From Allobosea sp. (lineage in GTDB: Bacteria > Pseudomonadota > Alphaproteobacteria > Rhizobiales > Beijerinckiaceae): a stretch of 58,603 nt of DNA. Location of the stretch: positions 1 through 58,603 of the forward strand of contig NZ_JAUXYO010000201.1 in NCBI RefSeq assembly GCF_030694325.1. The letters are read 5' to 3'. The position numbers were made by a program, and so were the translations under genes. The stretch's first letter is position 1; each line of letters starts with the position of its first letter. Shown here piece after piece: positions 9,748 to 18,738 of this stretch. The notes beneath the pieces were generated by a model, which searched no databases, was not told the DNA's origin, and worked only from the letters and a program-made list of their open reading frames with translations.

Positions 9748-10140
9748 ATGGCTCGCGTCACCGTTGAAGATTGCATCGACAAGGTCGACAACCGCTTCGA
9801 GCTGGTCCTGCTCGCCAGCCATCGCGCGCGCATGATCCAGTCGGGCTCGGCGATCCTGGTGCCGCGCGACAACGACAAGAACCCCGTCGTCGCCCTGCGC
9901 GAGATCGCTGACGAGAAGCTCAAGCCCGAGGATCTGAAGGAAGACCTGATCCACTCGCTGCAGAAGCATGTCGAGGTCGACGAGCCCGAGGCCGAGACCG
10001 TGCCGCTGCTCGCCGCACCCGGCCAGAGTGCCTCGACCCCCGATTCGGAGGTCCAGTTCGACCGCATGAGCGAGGACGACCTGCTGCGCGGCCTCGACGG
10101 CCTCGTCCCGCCGACCGAGAGCGCCGACGACGAGGACTGA
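9748..10140 (+). CDS. rpoZ: RNA polymerase omega subunit
   Basis: Small RNA polymerase assembly subunit, 130 residues. It begins '[19 protein letters not shown]' and continues '[15 protein letters not shown]', the conserved omega core; the acidic tail ('ESADDED') is typical of alphaproteobacteria. AAGGAG lies 7 nt before the ATG at 9748. A terminator-like hairpin follows, then the rsh gene, the usual rpoZ-rsh order. Confidence 0.96.
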   Translation: MARVTVEDCIDKVDNRFELVLLASHRARMIQSGSAILVPRDNDKNPVVALREIADEKLKPEDLKEDLIHSLQKHVEVDEPEAETVPLLAAPGQSASTPDSEVQFDRMSEDDLLRGLDGLVPPTESADDED

Positions 10141-10184
10141 GCCTGGCCCGGCCGGTTCTGAACGAACTCTTCACCCAATCCGCT

Positions 10185-10209
10185 AAAGCCCGGCACCGCC
10201 GGGCTTTTT
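10185..10209 (+). terminator. Rho-independent terminator after rpoZ
   Basis: Perfect GC hairpin AAGCCCGGC-ACC-GCCGGGCTT followed by a T run, 45 bp past the rpoZ stop. It suggests that rsh is transcribed at least partly from its own promoter. Confidence 0.8.
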
Positions 10210-10301
10210 CGTGCCTCGATCCGGGAATACGCCTTGCTGCCGTCCTCCGCCGCCCCGATATTGGGCAATTCCAGATCAGGCAGGCGTGACAGAGGGCCCG
10301 C

Positions 10302-12542
10302 ATGGGCATGATGCGGCAATACGAACTCGTCGACCGGGTTCGAAGCTACAATCCCAACACCGACGAGGACCTCCTCAACCGGGCCTATGTCTATGCCATG
10401 CGCGCCCATGGCACGCAGAAGCGCGCCTCGGGCGACCCGTTCTTCGCCCATCCGCTCGAGGTCGCGGCTCTCCTGACCGATCTCAAGCTCGATGATGCGA
10501 CGATCGTCGCAGCCGTGCTGCACGACACGGTCGAGGACACGGCCGCCACGCTCGAAGAGATCGAGAGCATGTTCGGGCCCGACATCCGCCGGCTGGTGGA
10601 CGGGCTGACCAAGATCAAGAAGCTCGACCTCGTTTCCAAGAAGGCCGCCCAGGGCGAGAATTTCCGAAAGCTCCTGCTCGCCATCGTCGATGATGTCCGC
10701 GTGCTGCTGGTCAAGCTCGCCGACCGGCTCCACAACATGCGCACCTTGCATTTCATGGCGCCCGAGAAGCGACTGCGCATCGCCGAGGAAACCGCCGAGA
10801 TCTACGCCCCGCTCGCCGGGCGCATGGGCATGCAGGAGCTGCGCGAGGAGCTGGAAGAACTCGCCTTCCGCCACATCAAGCCCGAGGCCCATGCCACGGT
10901 CACCAAGCGGCTGGAGGAGGTGACGGAGCGCGAAGGCCACGTCATCGGCGAGATCGAGCGCGATCTCAAGGACAAGCTCGCCGCCAGCGGCATCCAGGCC
11001 GAGGTTTCGGGCCGGCGCAAGCGACCCTATTCGATCTGGAAGAAGATGGAGCGCAAATCCATCTCCTTCGAGCAGCTCTCCGACATCTTCGGCTTCCGCG
11101 TGATCGTCGCCACGCCGGAGGATTGCTACCGCGTGCTCGGCATCGTCCACATGACCTGGCCGATGGTGCCCGGCCGTTACAAGGACTACATCTCGACGCC
11201 CAAGCAGAACGACTACCGCTCGATCCACACCACCGTGGTCGGGCCCGGGCACAGCCGCGTCGAGCTGCAGATCCGCACCGACACGATGGACCGCATCGCC
11301 GAGTTCGGCATCGCCGCACATGCCCATTACAAGGATGGGCGGACCACCGAGCTGGCGCAATATGCCGACGAGAGCCGCGCCTATCAGTGGCTGCGCCGCA
11401 CCGTCGACCTGCTCGCCGAGGGCGACAGCCCGGAGGAGTTCCTCGAGCACACCAAGCTCGAACTCTTTCACGACCAGGTCTTCTGCTTCACGCCGAAGGG
11501 CCGGCTGATCGCGCTGCCGCGCGGCGCCACGCCGATCGATTTCGCCTATGCGATCCACACCAATGTCGGCAACAGCGCCGTCGGCGCCAAGATCAACGGC
11601 CGCATCGCCCCGCTCCTGACCGAGCTCGCCAATGGCGACGAGGTCGAGATCACCCGCGCCGAGGGTCAGACGCCCCCGGCCGCCTGGGAATCCCTCGTGG
11701 TCACCGGCAAGGCCCGCGCCGCGATCCGCCGCGCCACCCGCAGCGCGGTGCGCCGGCAATATTCCGGCCTCGGCCGGCAGATCCTGGAGCGCGCCTTCGG
11801 CCGGGCCGACCGTCCCTTCAGCGACGAGAAGCTGAAGGCGGCGCTGAAACGCCTCGCTCGCAATGCTGTCGACGACGTGCTCGCGGCGGTCGGGCGCGGC
11901 GAGATGTATTCCGGCGACGTGGTCAAGGCGGTCTATCCCGACCTCGAGCCCGAAAAGCGCGCCGCGCCCGACCCCAAGGCGGCCGGGGCCGGCACCGGCA
12001 ATGGCAAGGGCTGGTTCGAGCTGCGCCAGGGCGAGAACCTGAAGTTCAAGCTGCCGGGCGAGGGGACGGGCGACGACGTCTCCGGCGACAACGCGATCCC
12101 GATCCGCGGCCTCGGCGGCGATCTGCCGGTGCGCTTCGCGCCCAATGGCGGGGCGGTGCCGGGAGACCGCATCGTCGGCATCCTGACGCCGGGCGAGGGG
12201 GTGACGATCTACCCGATCCAGTCCTCGGCGCTGGCGGCCTTCGACAACGAGCCCGAGCGCTGGCTCGACGTGCGCTGGGACCTCGACGACAAGACGCCGC
12301 AGCGCTTCCCGGCGCGGATCGCGCTGAACTCGATCAACGAGCCCGGCTCGCTCGCCCAGATCACCACCACCATCGCCGAGCATGACGGCAACATCGACGC
12401 GGTAGCGATGCACCGCCCGAACCCGGACTTCACCAACGTCACCATCGACCTGACGGTGTGGGACCTGAAGCATCTCAGCGCGATCATCAGCGAATTGCGC
12501 GAGAAGCGGGTGATCAGCCGGGTCGAACGGGTGGTCGGCTAG
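10302..12542 (+). CDS. rsh: Bifunctional (p)ppGpp synthetase/hydrolase
   Basis: Long RelA/SpoT homologue (746 aa), the only such enzyme expected in this group. The HD hydrolase region is intact ('GDPFFAHPLEVA', 'VAAVLHDTVEDT'), so degradation is likely; the synthetase region has 'GRRKRPYSIWKKM' and 'DIFGFRVIV', then TGS ('FCFTPKGRLIALPRGATP') and a C-terminal ACT domain ('SLAQITTTIAEHDGNID'). It controls the stringent response. ATG 10302 is used; a second ATG (10308) follows two codons later. It sits downstream of rpoZ. Confidence 0.95.
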   Translation: MGMMRQYELVDRVRSYNPNTDEDLLNRAYVYAMRAHGTQKRASGDPFFAHPLEVAALLTDLKLDDATIVAAVLHDTVEDTAATLEEIESMFGPDIRRLVDGLTKIKKLDLVSKKAAQGENFRKLLLAIVDDVRVLLVKLADRLHNMRTLHFMAPEKRLRIAEETAEIYAPLAGRMGMQELREELEELAFRHIKPEAHATVTKRLEEVTEREGHVIGEIERDLKDKLAASGIQAEVSGRRKRPYSIWKKMERKSISFEQLSDIFGFRVIVATPEDCYRVLGIVHMTWPMVPGRYKDYISTPKQNDYRSIHTTVVGPGHSRVELQIRTDTMDRIAEFGIAAHAHYKDGRTTELAQYADESRAYQWLRRTVDLLAEGDSPEEFLEHTKLELFHDQVFCFTPKGRLIALPRGATPIDFAYAIHTNVGNSAVGAKINGRIAPLLTELANGDEVEITRAEGQTPPAAWESLVVTGKARAAIRRATRSAVRRQYSGLGRQILERAFGRADRPFSDEKLKAALKRLARNAVDDVLAAVGRGEMYSGDVVKAVYPDLEPEKRAAPDPKAAGAGTGNGKGWFELRQGENLKFKLPGEGTGDDVSGDNAIPIRGLGGDLPVRFAPNGGAVPGDRIVGILTPGEGVTIYPIQSSALAAFDNEPERWLDVRWDLDDKTPQRFPARIALNSINEPGSLAQITTTIAEHDGNIDAVAMHRPNPDFTNVTIDLTVWDLKHLSAIISELREKRVISRVERVVG

Positions 12543-12545
12543 GCG

Positions 12546-13391
12546 TCAGCCGGCCCGGAAGGCCGCGGCGAGTTCTCGCACGAAGGCGGTGGCGCCCGGC
12601 GTCGCCACTTGGCTGCGCAGCACGACGCAGGAGGTGCCGAGATCGGGTAGCCCCCACTCCGGGCCGACATCTGCCGTCCCCGTCGGCGCCAGCCTTGCGG
12701 CCAGCGGCGAGACGCCGAGCCCGCCCGCGACCGCCGCCAGGACGGCCGCCATGCCGCCGCCGATGAAGGCCTCGCGCCAGGCAAGCCCGGCCCGGTCGAG
12801 CGCCGCCATGCCGTGCTGGCGCAGCCAGCAATCTGGCATCAGGCTGACCAGCGGCAGCGCCTCGTCGCGCCGCCGGACCAGCCGCGGCGCGGCGAACCAG
12901 CCGAACGTGTCCTCCCGAAGCACCTCACCGCTGCGGCCGGCGGCCAGACGGCGGATGACCGCGACGTCGAGTTCGCCGCGCTCGAAGGCGGCCTCCAGCG
13001 CCCGCGACGGCTCGATCCGCAGTGTGATCACGACGTCCGGATGGGCAGCCGCCAGCCGTGCCAGCACCACGGGAATCTCGGCGCCGACCGCCTGCTCGCT
13101 GATCCCGATCGCGATGCGCTCCGGCACTGTCGCGAAGACCGAGAGCGCCTTGCCCTGCGCCGCCATCAATTCGCGCGCCGCGGGCAGGAAGCGCTCGCCC
13201 TCCGCCGTCAGCCGCACGAGCCGCGGATGGCGCTGCAGCAGCACCTTGCCGAGCCGCTCCTCCAGCCGCCGGATGCGCGTGCTCACCAGCGACTGCGTCG
13301 TGCCCAGCGCCTCGGCCGCCCGGGTGAAGCTGGCGAGATCGGCCGTCCGCAGGAAGGCGGCGACGGCGTCGGGATCGAGCGCGGCGAGCAT
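12546..13391 (-). CDS. LysR-family transcriptional regulator
   Basis: A 281-residue LysR regulator. The N-terminal winged helix-turn-helix reads 'ADLASFTRAAEALGTTQS' and 'STRIRRLEERLGKVLLQR'; the rest is a periplasmic-binding-like effector domain. It is transcribed divergently from the tautomerase gene with about 115 bp between them, so it probably controls that gene and itself. The effector is unknown. Confidence 0.9.
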   Translation of the reverse strand: MLAALDPDAVAAFLRTADLASFTRAAEALGTTQSLVSTRIRRLEERLGKVLLQRHPRLVRLTAEGERFLPAARELMAAQGKALSVFATVPERIAIGISEQAVGAEIPVVLARLAAAHPDVVITLRIEPSRALEAAFERGELDVAVIRRLAAGRSGEVLREDTFGWFAAPRLVRRRDEALPLVSLMPDCWLRQHGMAALDRAGLAWREAFIGGGMAAVLAAVAGGLGVSPLAARLAPTGTADVGPEWGLPDLGTSCVVLRSQVATPGATAFVRELAAAFRAG

Positions 13392-13506
13392 GAGTGATCC
13401 TCAATCGATATCGCTGATATCATATTCGATACGGTTTCAGGATGCTTCACGCAAGCTAGGGTCTTCCTCACCGGCGGGACTGCCGCTGTGCCAACGGAGA
13501 CCTCTA

Positions 13507-13890
13507 ATGCCCCTGATCCGGATTTCGCTGCGCCGCGGGCGCCCCGCCTCCCATCCCGCGGCCATCATCGACGGCGTCTATCGCGCCCTTCGCACGACCT
13601 TCGAGGTTCCGGAGAACGACCTCTTCGCGGTCGTCCACCAGCATGAGGCCGAGGAGTTTGTCTTCGACGCCAATTTCTTCGGCTTCGAGCGGTCGGCGGG
13701 GCTGGTGATCATCCAGATCACGGTCGCCAATACCCGGGGCGTCACCCAAAAAAAGGCCCTCTTTGCCGCCATCGCCGCCAATCTCGCCAAGGAGCCGGGG
13801 CTGAAGCCGGACGACGTCTTCATCAACCTCATCGAGGTCAAGCGCGAGGACTGGTCGTTTGGGGGCGGCGTGGCGCAGTATGTGGCGTGA
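13507..13890 (+). CDS. Tautomerase family protein
   Basis: A 127-residue member of the tautomerase superfamily. After Met1 comes Pro2 ('MPLIRISLRRG'), which becomes the N-terminal catalytic proline; the length is that of the fused MSAD-like group rather than the 60-residue 4-OT. It ends 'VKREDWSFGGGVAQYV', typical of Tautomerase_2 proteins. The divergent LysR gene is its likely regulator. Substrate not predictable. The open frame upstream is the shadow of the LysR gene. Confidence 0.88.
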   Translation: MPLIRISLRRGRPASHPAAIIDGVYRALRTTFEVPENDLFAVVHQHEAEEFVFDANFFGFERSAGLVIIQITVANTRGVTQKKALFAAIAANLAKEPGLKPDDVFINLIEVKREDWSFGGGVAQYVA

Positions 13891-13919
13891 GCGTTGTGAT
13901 TGTACTCGCCAACCACGCC

Positions 13920-14024
13920 GTCATTCCGGACAAGCGGCGAAGCCGCGCAGTTCCGGAATCCATCATAGGGCGTCGCAGCCCTCTGATGGATCCCGGCGCA
14001 CCGCTTCGCTGCGGCCGGGATGAC
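13920..14024. repeat. Alphaproteobacterial intergenic palindrome
   Basis: Composite inverted repeat between the tautomerase gene and recO: arms ATTCCGGA/TCCGGAAT (13923-13930/13952-13959), then CCATCA/TGATGG and a distal GATCCCGGC/GCCGGGAT pair. The pattern GTCATTCCGG ... CCGGGATGAC is a widespread alphaproteobacterial repeat type (general knowledge). No coding sequence is seen here. Confidence 0.7.
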
Positions 14025-14072
14025 GTTGCGCGTGAAATTGCAGCCTCGCGCGAGCCGCCCTAAACCGATCCC

Positions 14073-14816
14073 ATGGAGTGGAGCGACGAGGGCACGATCA
14101 TCGGCGTCAGGCGCCATGGCGAAAGCGCCGTGATCCTGGAGGTGATGACCCGTGACCATGGCCGCCATCTCGGCCTCGTCCGTGGCGGGCGCTCGGCGAA
14201 GCAGCAGCCTGTGCTTCAGCCTGGCAACGCCGTCGCGCTGACCTGGCGGGCGCGGCTCGACGAGCATCTCGGCGAATACAAGGTCGAGCTGCTGGCCTCC
14301 CATGCGGCGCGGCTGATCGAGGCGCCGGTGGCGCTTTACGGGCTCGCCACCATTTCGGCCCTCCTGCGCCTGCTGCCCGAACGCGATCCCCATCCCGGCC
14401 TGCATGAGGCGCTCTCGGTGATGGTCGAGCATCTGCACGAGCCGGGTCTGGCGCCGGCGTTGGTGGTGCGCTTCGAGGTCGCGATGCTGTCCGAACTCGG
14501 CTTCGGGCTCGATCTGACGCGCTGCGCCGTCACCGGCTCGCTCGACGATCTCAGTCATGTCTCGCCGAAATCCGGCAAGGCCGTCAGCCGCAAGGAAGCG
14601 GAACCCTATCGCGACCGGCTGCTCGCCCTGCCGCCCTTCCTGAGCGAGGGGCAGGGCGCCCGCCAGCCCTCCGCCGCCGATCTCGCGGCCGGCTTTTCCC
14701 TGACGGGCTTCTTCCTGCGCCGCTATGTCTTGGAGCCGCGGGGCTTGGCCGAGCCGCCCGAGCGGGCGCGGCTGGTCGAACTCGCCGTACGCGCCTCGCT
14801 CGCGTCCGAGGCTTGA
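14073..14816 (+). CDS. recO: DNA repair protein RecO
   Basis: A 247-residue RecFOR-pathway protein that loads RecA on gapped DNA. It begins 'MEWSDEGTIIGVRRHGESA' (OB fold) with 'HGRHLGLVRGGRS'; the central part carries 'ELGFGLDLTRCAVTG'. In many relatives recO follows era directly; here it is 11 kb away. Its last 94 bp overlap the antisense 3' end of the DUF1003 gene. Confidence 0.93.
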   Translation: MEWSDEGTIIGVRRHGESAVILEVMTRDHGRHLGLVRGGRSAKQQPVLQPGNAVALTWRARLDEHLGEYKVELLASHAARLIEAPVALYGLATISALLRLLPERDPHPGLHEALSVMVEHLHEPGLAPALVVRFEVAMLSELGFGLDLTRCAVTGSLDDLSHVSPKSGKAVSRKEAEPYRDRLLALPPFLSEGQGARQPSAADLAAGFSLTGFFLRRYVLEPRGLAEPPERARLVELAVRASLASEA

Positions 14817-15514
14817 GCGCTGCGCAACTCCTGCAGCAGCTCGATCTGCACCTCCTGGATTTCGGCGAGGCGCTGCCATTGCCGGTTGACGAGATGGTCC
14901 ATTTTCTCGTGCAGATGCCGGATCTCAAGCTCGGCCTTGAGATTGACCTGGTAGTCGTTGCGCGAGCGGGCGCGGTCCTTCGCCTCCTGGCGCTGCTGGC
15001 TCATCATGATGACGGGCGCCTGCACGGCGGCGACGCAGGACAAAACGAGATTGAGCAGGATGAAGGGGTAGGGGTCGAACACAGTCGCGCCGGCGACATT
15101 GATCGTCATCCAGAAGGCGATGACGACGCCAAACGAGATCAGGAAGGCCCAGCTCCCGCCGAAGCTCGCGACATGGTCGGCCAGGCGCTGCCCGAAGGTC
15201 CGGTCGCGGTCGATCTCGTCATCGGTGTTGCTGGTGATCAGCTCGGAGGAGGCGAGGCTTTCCGCCACCTGCCGGTCGAGCTCGGTCAGCTCGCCGCGCT
15301 CGCTGGCGAGCAGCGCATTGACATAGCGCGAGCGATAGGTTGCGACGGCATCCTGCGAGACAAGCGCATGGGCCGGGAGATCGGGGTGGTCGCGCCGGAT
15401 CGCATCGGCCAGCGCCGGTCGCAGCGCGTCGAGGCCGATGAGATGGCGCCGCGGCAGCGTGCGCCCGGTCAGTGCGCAGACGGCATCGTCCGCGCTGGGC
15501 TCGTGGCTCGTCAT
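14723..15514 (-). CDS. DUF1003 membrane protein
   Basis: A 263-residue protein of the DUF1003 family: a cytosolic N-terminal part with 'CALTGRTLPRRHLIGLDALR', two adjacent transmembrane segments ('GSWAFLISFGVVIAFWMTIN', then 'PFILLNLVLSCVAAVQAPVI') and a family-typical 'MMSQQRQEAKDRARSRNDY' helix, then a Ser/Arg-rich tail. The ATG at 15514 has GGAGAG 4 nt upstream and is preferred to the ATG four codons earlier. The tail overlaps recO antisense by 94 bp. Function unknown. Confidence 0.88.
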   Translation of the reverse strand: MTSHEPSADDAVCALTGRTLPRRHLIGLDALRPALADAIRRDHPDLPAHALVSQDAVATYRSRYVNALLASERGELTELDRQVAESLASSELITSNTDDEIDRDRTFGQRLADHVASFGGSWAFLISFGVVIAFWMTINVAGATVFDPYPFILLNLVLSCVAAVQAPVIMMSQQRQEAKDRARSRNDYQVNLKAELEIRHLHEKMDHLVNRQWQRLAEIQEVQIELLQELRSAQASDASEARTASSTSRARSGGSAKPRGSKT

Positions 15515-15645
15515 GCGGCTCTCCATCGGGTTGGGGCGCTCGCCGGTCGATTGCGTCGCACTGTCTCGCCCGCCATCGTTCTAGCGGGGCGAATCGGGCC
15601 GTGCGATAGAGGCGCGGACGAAATCGTATTGGGGGTCAGCACGCC

Positions 15646-17892
15646 ATGGGGAAGCCGGTCGATCCGCCGCCGGAGCAGGAATCCGAGCGCATCGACCTGA
15701 AGGCGGCGCTCGAGGAGCGCTATCTCGCCTATGCGCTCTCCACCATCATGCACCGCGCCCTGCCGGATGCCCGCGATGGGCTGAAGCCCGTGCACCGGCG
15801 CATCATCCACGCAATGCGCCTGCTGCGGCTCGACCCCGGCCAGGTCCACAAGAAATGCGCCCGCATCGTCGGCGACGTGATCGGCAAGTTCCACCCGCAT
15901 GGCGACCAGTCGGTCTATGACGCGCTGGTGCGGCTCGCGCAGGATTTCGCCCAGCGCTACCCGCTCGTCGACGGGCAGGGCAACTTCGGCAATATAGACG
16001 GCGATAACGCCGCCGCCTATCGCTACACCGAAGCGCGCATGACCGAGGTCGCGCGCCTGCTGCTCGACGGCATCGACGAGGACGCGGTCGATTTTCGCGA
16101 GACCTATAATGGCGAGGACGAGGAGCCGATCGTGCTCCCCGCCGCCTTCCCGAACCTGCTGGCGAACGGCTCGCAGGGCATCGCGGTCGGCATGGCGACC
16201 TCGATCCCGCCGCACAACGCCGCCGAACTCTGCGATGCGGCGCTCTATCTGATCCAGCATCCGGAGACCTCCTCCGAGCAGCTGATGACCTTCGTGCAGG
16301 GGCCGGATTTCCCGACCGGCGGCATCATCGTCGAAACCAGGGCCTCGATGGCCGAGACCTACCGCACGGGGCGTGGCGCCTTCCGCACCCGCGCGCGCTG
16401 GACGGCGGAGGATCTCGGCCGCGGCACCTGGCAGGTCGTCGTCACCGAAATCCCCTACATGGTCCAGAAGGGGCGGCTGATCGAGAAGATCGCCGAACTC
16501 CTGAACGACAAGAAGCTGCCGCTCGTCGGCGACATCCGCGACGAATCGGCGGAGGACATCCGCGTCGTCATCGAGCCACGCGCCCGCAATGTCGATCCGG
16601 CGCTGATGATGGAATCGCTCTTCCGGCTGACCGAGCTGGAATCGCGCATTTCGATGAACATGAACGTGCTGACCGGCGGGCTCGTCCCGCGCGTGCTCGG
16701 CCTCAACGAAGCGCTGCGCGCCTGGCTCGACCACCGCCGCGACGTGCTGCTGCGGCGCTCCCGCTTCCGGCTCGGCCAGATCGAGAAGCGGCTCGAGATC
16801 CTGCGCGGCTTGCTGATCGTCTATCTCGACCTCGATCGCGTCATCAAGATCATCCGCGAGGAGGACGAGCCGAAGACCGAGCTGATGCGCGTTTTCGAGC
16901 TCAACGAGGTCCAGGCCAACGCCATCCTCGACACCCGCCTGCGCGCCCTGCGCAAGCTCGAGGAGATGGCGCTGAAGACCGAGCTCGACGAGCTGACCAA
17001 GGAGAAGGGCCAGATCGAGGAGCTTCTCGCCTCGGAACCGGTGCAGTGGAAGCTGATCCAGCACGATATTCGCCAGGTGAAGAAGCTCTTCGGCCCGGAG
17101 ACGGCGATCGGCAAGCGCCGAACCACCTTCGCCGACATGCCCGACACCACCGACATCGACCTGACCCAGGCGATGGTCGAGCGCGAGCCGGTGACCGTGG
17201 TGATCTCGAAGAAGGGCTGGATCCGCGCGCTGAAAGGCCATGTCCAGGACCAGTCGACCCTGACCTTCAAGGGCGATGACGGTCTCAAGACCGCCTTCTT
17301 CACCGAGACGACGGCGAAGATCCTGGTGCTCGCCACCAACGGCAAGGTCTTCACGCTGGAGGCCGCCAAGCTGCCCGGCGGGCGCGGCTTCGGCGATCCG
17401 ATCCGCCTGATGATCGACCTCGAGGAACATGCCGAGATCGTCGAGGCCTTCCCCTACCGGCCGGGCCTCAAGCTCCTGATGGTGACGACGGACGGGCGCG
17501 GCTTCGTCGCCCCGGCCGACGACGTCGTCGCCAACACCCGCAAGGGCCGGCAGGTGCTCAATGTCGACATGCCCGTCGAGGCGCTGCTGGCGACGCCGGC
17601 CGAGGGCGACCATGTCGCGATCATCGGCCAGAACCGCAAGCTCAACTGCTTCCCGCTCTCGGAAGTGGCGGAGATGAGCCGCGGCAAGGGCGTGCGGCTG
17701 CAACGCTACAAGGATGGCGGCGTCTCCGACGCCAAGACCTTCAGGCTGGCCGACGGCCTGACCTGGCGCGACACCTCGGGCCGGACCTGGACCGTGGCGC
17801 AGAGCGAACTGCTGGAATGGCTCGGCCACCGCGGCGAAGCCGGCCGCCTGCCGCCCAAGGGCTTCCCGAAGAACAACAAGTTCGGGGGGTAA
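15646..17892 (+). CDS. parC: DNA topoisomerase IV subunit A
   Basis: A 748-residue type II topoisomerase A subunit that decatenates daughter chromosomes with ParE. The catalytic tyrosine is Tyr127 in '[11 protein letters not shown]'; the breakage-reunion domain has '[15 protein letters not shown]' and '[14 protein letters not shown]'; the C-terminal half carries weak beta-propeller repeats. The position matching Ser80 of E. coli ParC is Gln here, which seems usual in this order. Divergent from the DUF1003 gene. Confidence 0.95.
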   Translation: MGKPVDPPPEQESERIDLKAALEERYLAYALSTIMHRALPDARDGLKPVHRRIIHAMRLLRLDPGQVHKKCARIVGDVIGKFHPHGDQSVYDALVRLAQDFAQRYPLVDGQGNFGNIDGDNAAAYRYTEARMTEVARLLLDGIDEDAVDFRETYNGEDEEPIVLPAAFPNLLANGSQGIAVGMATSIPPHNAAELCDAALYLIQHPETSSEQLMTFVQGPDFPTGGIIVETRASMAETYRTGRGAFRTRARWTAEDLGRGTWQVVVTEIPYMVQKGRLIEKIAELLNDKKLPLVGDIRDESAEDIRVVIEPRARNVDPALMMESLFRLTELESRISMNMNVLTGGLVPRVLGLNEALRAWLDHRRDVLLRRSRFRLGQIEKRLEILRGLLIVYLDLDRVIKIIREEDEPKTELMRVFELNEVQANAILDTRLRALRKLEEMALKTELDELTKEKGQIEELLASEPVQWKLIQHDIRQVKKLFGPETAIGKRRTTFADMPDTTDIDLTQAMVEREPVTVVISKKGWIRALKGHVQDQSTLTFKGDDGLKTAFFTETTAKILVLATNGKVFTLEAAKLPGGRGFGDPIRLMIDLEEHAEIVEAFPYRPGLKLLMVTTDGRGFVAPADDVVANTRKGRQVLNVDMPVEALLATPAEGDHVAIIGQNRKLNCFPLSEVAEMSRGKGVRLQRYKDGGVSDAKTFRLADGLTWRDTSGRTWTVAQSELLEWLGHRGEAGRLPPKGFPKNNKFGG

Positions 17893-17956
17893 TGGCTCGC
17901 CGTCACGGTCGGGCTCGACCCGAGCATCTCTCCAACCAGAGGTCTCTGATCATGAT

Positions 17957-17979
17957 ATTCTCGGGTCAAGCCCGAGAAT
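17957..17979. repeat. REP-like hairpin after parC
   Basis: Perfect inverted repeat ATTCTCGGG-TCAAG-CCCGAGAAT, 65 bp past parC. The apex GGGTCAAGCCC is shared with the hairpin at 1980-2002. The 150-bp interval parC-outer membrane protein holds nothing else recognisable. Confidence 0.7.
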
Positions 17980-18045
17980 GACAAGCGTGATCAATCACTT
18001 GCGTCCGGCGGCGGATTCAGCCCCGCAACCGCCTGAATCAAACTC

Positions 18046-18657
18046 TCAGCGGATGCTCTGGCCGACGACGCCGACTTCGAGGCCGAGCGTGAGATTGTTG
18101 GTCACCGCCCATTCGACGCCGGCGCGGGCCTCGGGCCGCAGCGCGATGTCGCTGCGCGAGAACGGTGCCGACCAGGGCGTCGCGCCATAGCGGTAGGTCT
18201 CGTTGGCGGCGGCCATGCCGACCTTGGTGTAGAGCAGTACCTCGGGCGTCACCAGCACGCCGGTCTTGATCTGGAAGGCGCCGGCGAAGTCGCGCGTGAA
18301 GCTGGCCTGGCCGAAGCCCGGCGTGTTCGCGCCGCCGAAGCTCGGCATGTAGTCGAGCGCGCCGACGATGCCGTAGACGAAATTGCCCTCGCGCTTCATC
18401 ACGCCCGCCTCGAGCCCGAAGGTCGGGCCGGCGCTGCTGCCGAAGCGCTTCGAGCTGGTGACGTTGAAGCCCGTCGAGATCCGGGCATAGGAGCCCTCCC
18501 AGCGCACGCCGCCGGGTGCCACGGTCGGCTCCGACCAGGCGAAGGAGGGCAGCGGAGCGAAGCCGTCGAAGGGCAGCCAGGACTGGGCGCGGGCCGCGCC
18601 CGGCAGGAGCAGGGCGCCGATGATTGCGGCGGAGAGAAGCGGCACTCTCACGGTCAA
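18046..18657 (-). CDS. Outer-membrane beta-barrel protein
   Basis: A 203-residue exported protein. The signal peptide ends at 'LLPGAARA-QS' (about residue 24). The mature part shows alternating aromatic/small strands ('EGSYARISTGFNV', 'FVYGIVGALDY', 'LLYTKVGMAAANETY') and ends 'NNLTLGLEVGVVGQSIR', like small OmpA/Omp25-type barrels of Hyphomicrobiales. The last residue is Arg rather than the usual Phe. Function unknown beyond outer-membrane structure. Confidence 0.75.
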   Translation of the reverse strand: MTVRVPLLSAAIIGALLLPGAARAQSWLPFDGFAPLPSFAWSEPTVAPGGVRWEGSYARISTGFNVTSSKRFGSSAGPTFGLEAGVMKREGNFVYGIVGALDYMPSFGGANTPGFGQASFTRDFAGAFQIKTGVLVTPEVLLYTKVGMAAANETYRYGATPWSAPFSRSDIALRPEARAGVEWAVTNNLTLGLEVGVVGQSIR

Positions 18658-18738
18658 ACGTTCCTCGTCACAGCCGGTCCGAACAGGAGCCTAGCATCAG
18701 GCCGACGGAATGTCGCGGATTTGTGGCTGCGGGGTGGT

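Noticed and set aside
12589..13506. Plus-strand open frame continuous with the tautomerase gene
   Set aside because: It is the antisense shadow of the LysR gene; the family start at 13507 (Met-Pro) is decisive.
15880..15930. ParC Gln at the Ser80 position as a quinolone-resistance mutation
   Set aside because: HGDQS is, to my knowledge, the ordinary sequence of ParC in this order, so it is not evidence of selection.
15511..17829. 772-codon minus-strand open frame
   Set aside because: Antisense shadow of parC with no recognisable domain; high GC keeps it open.
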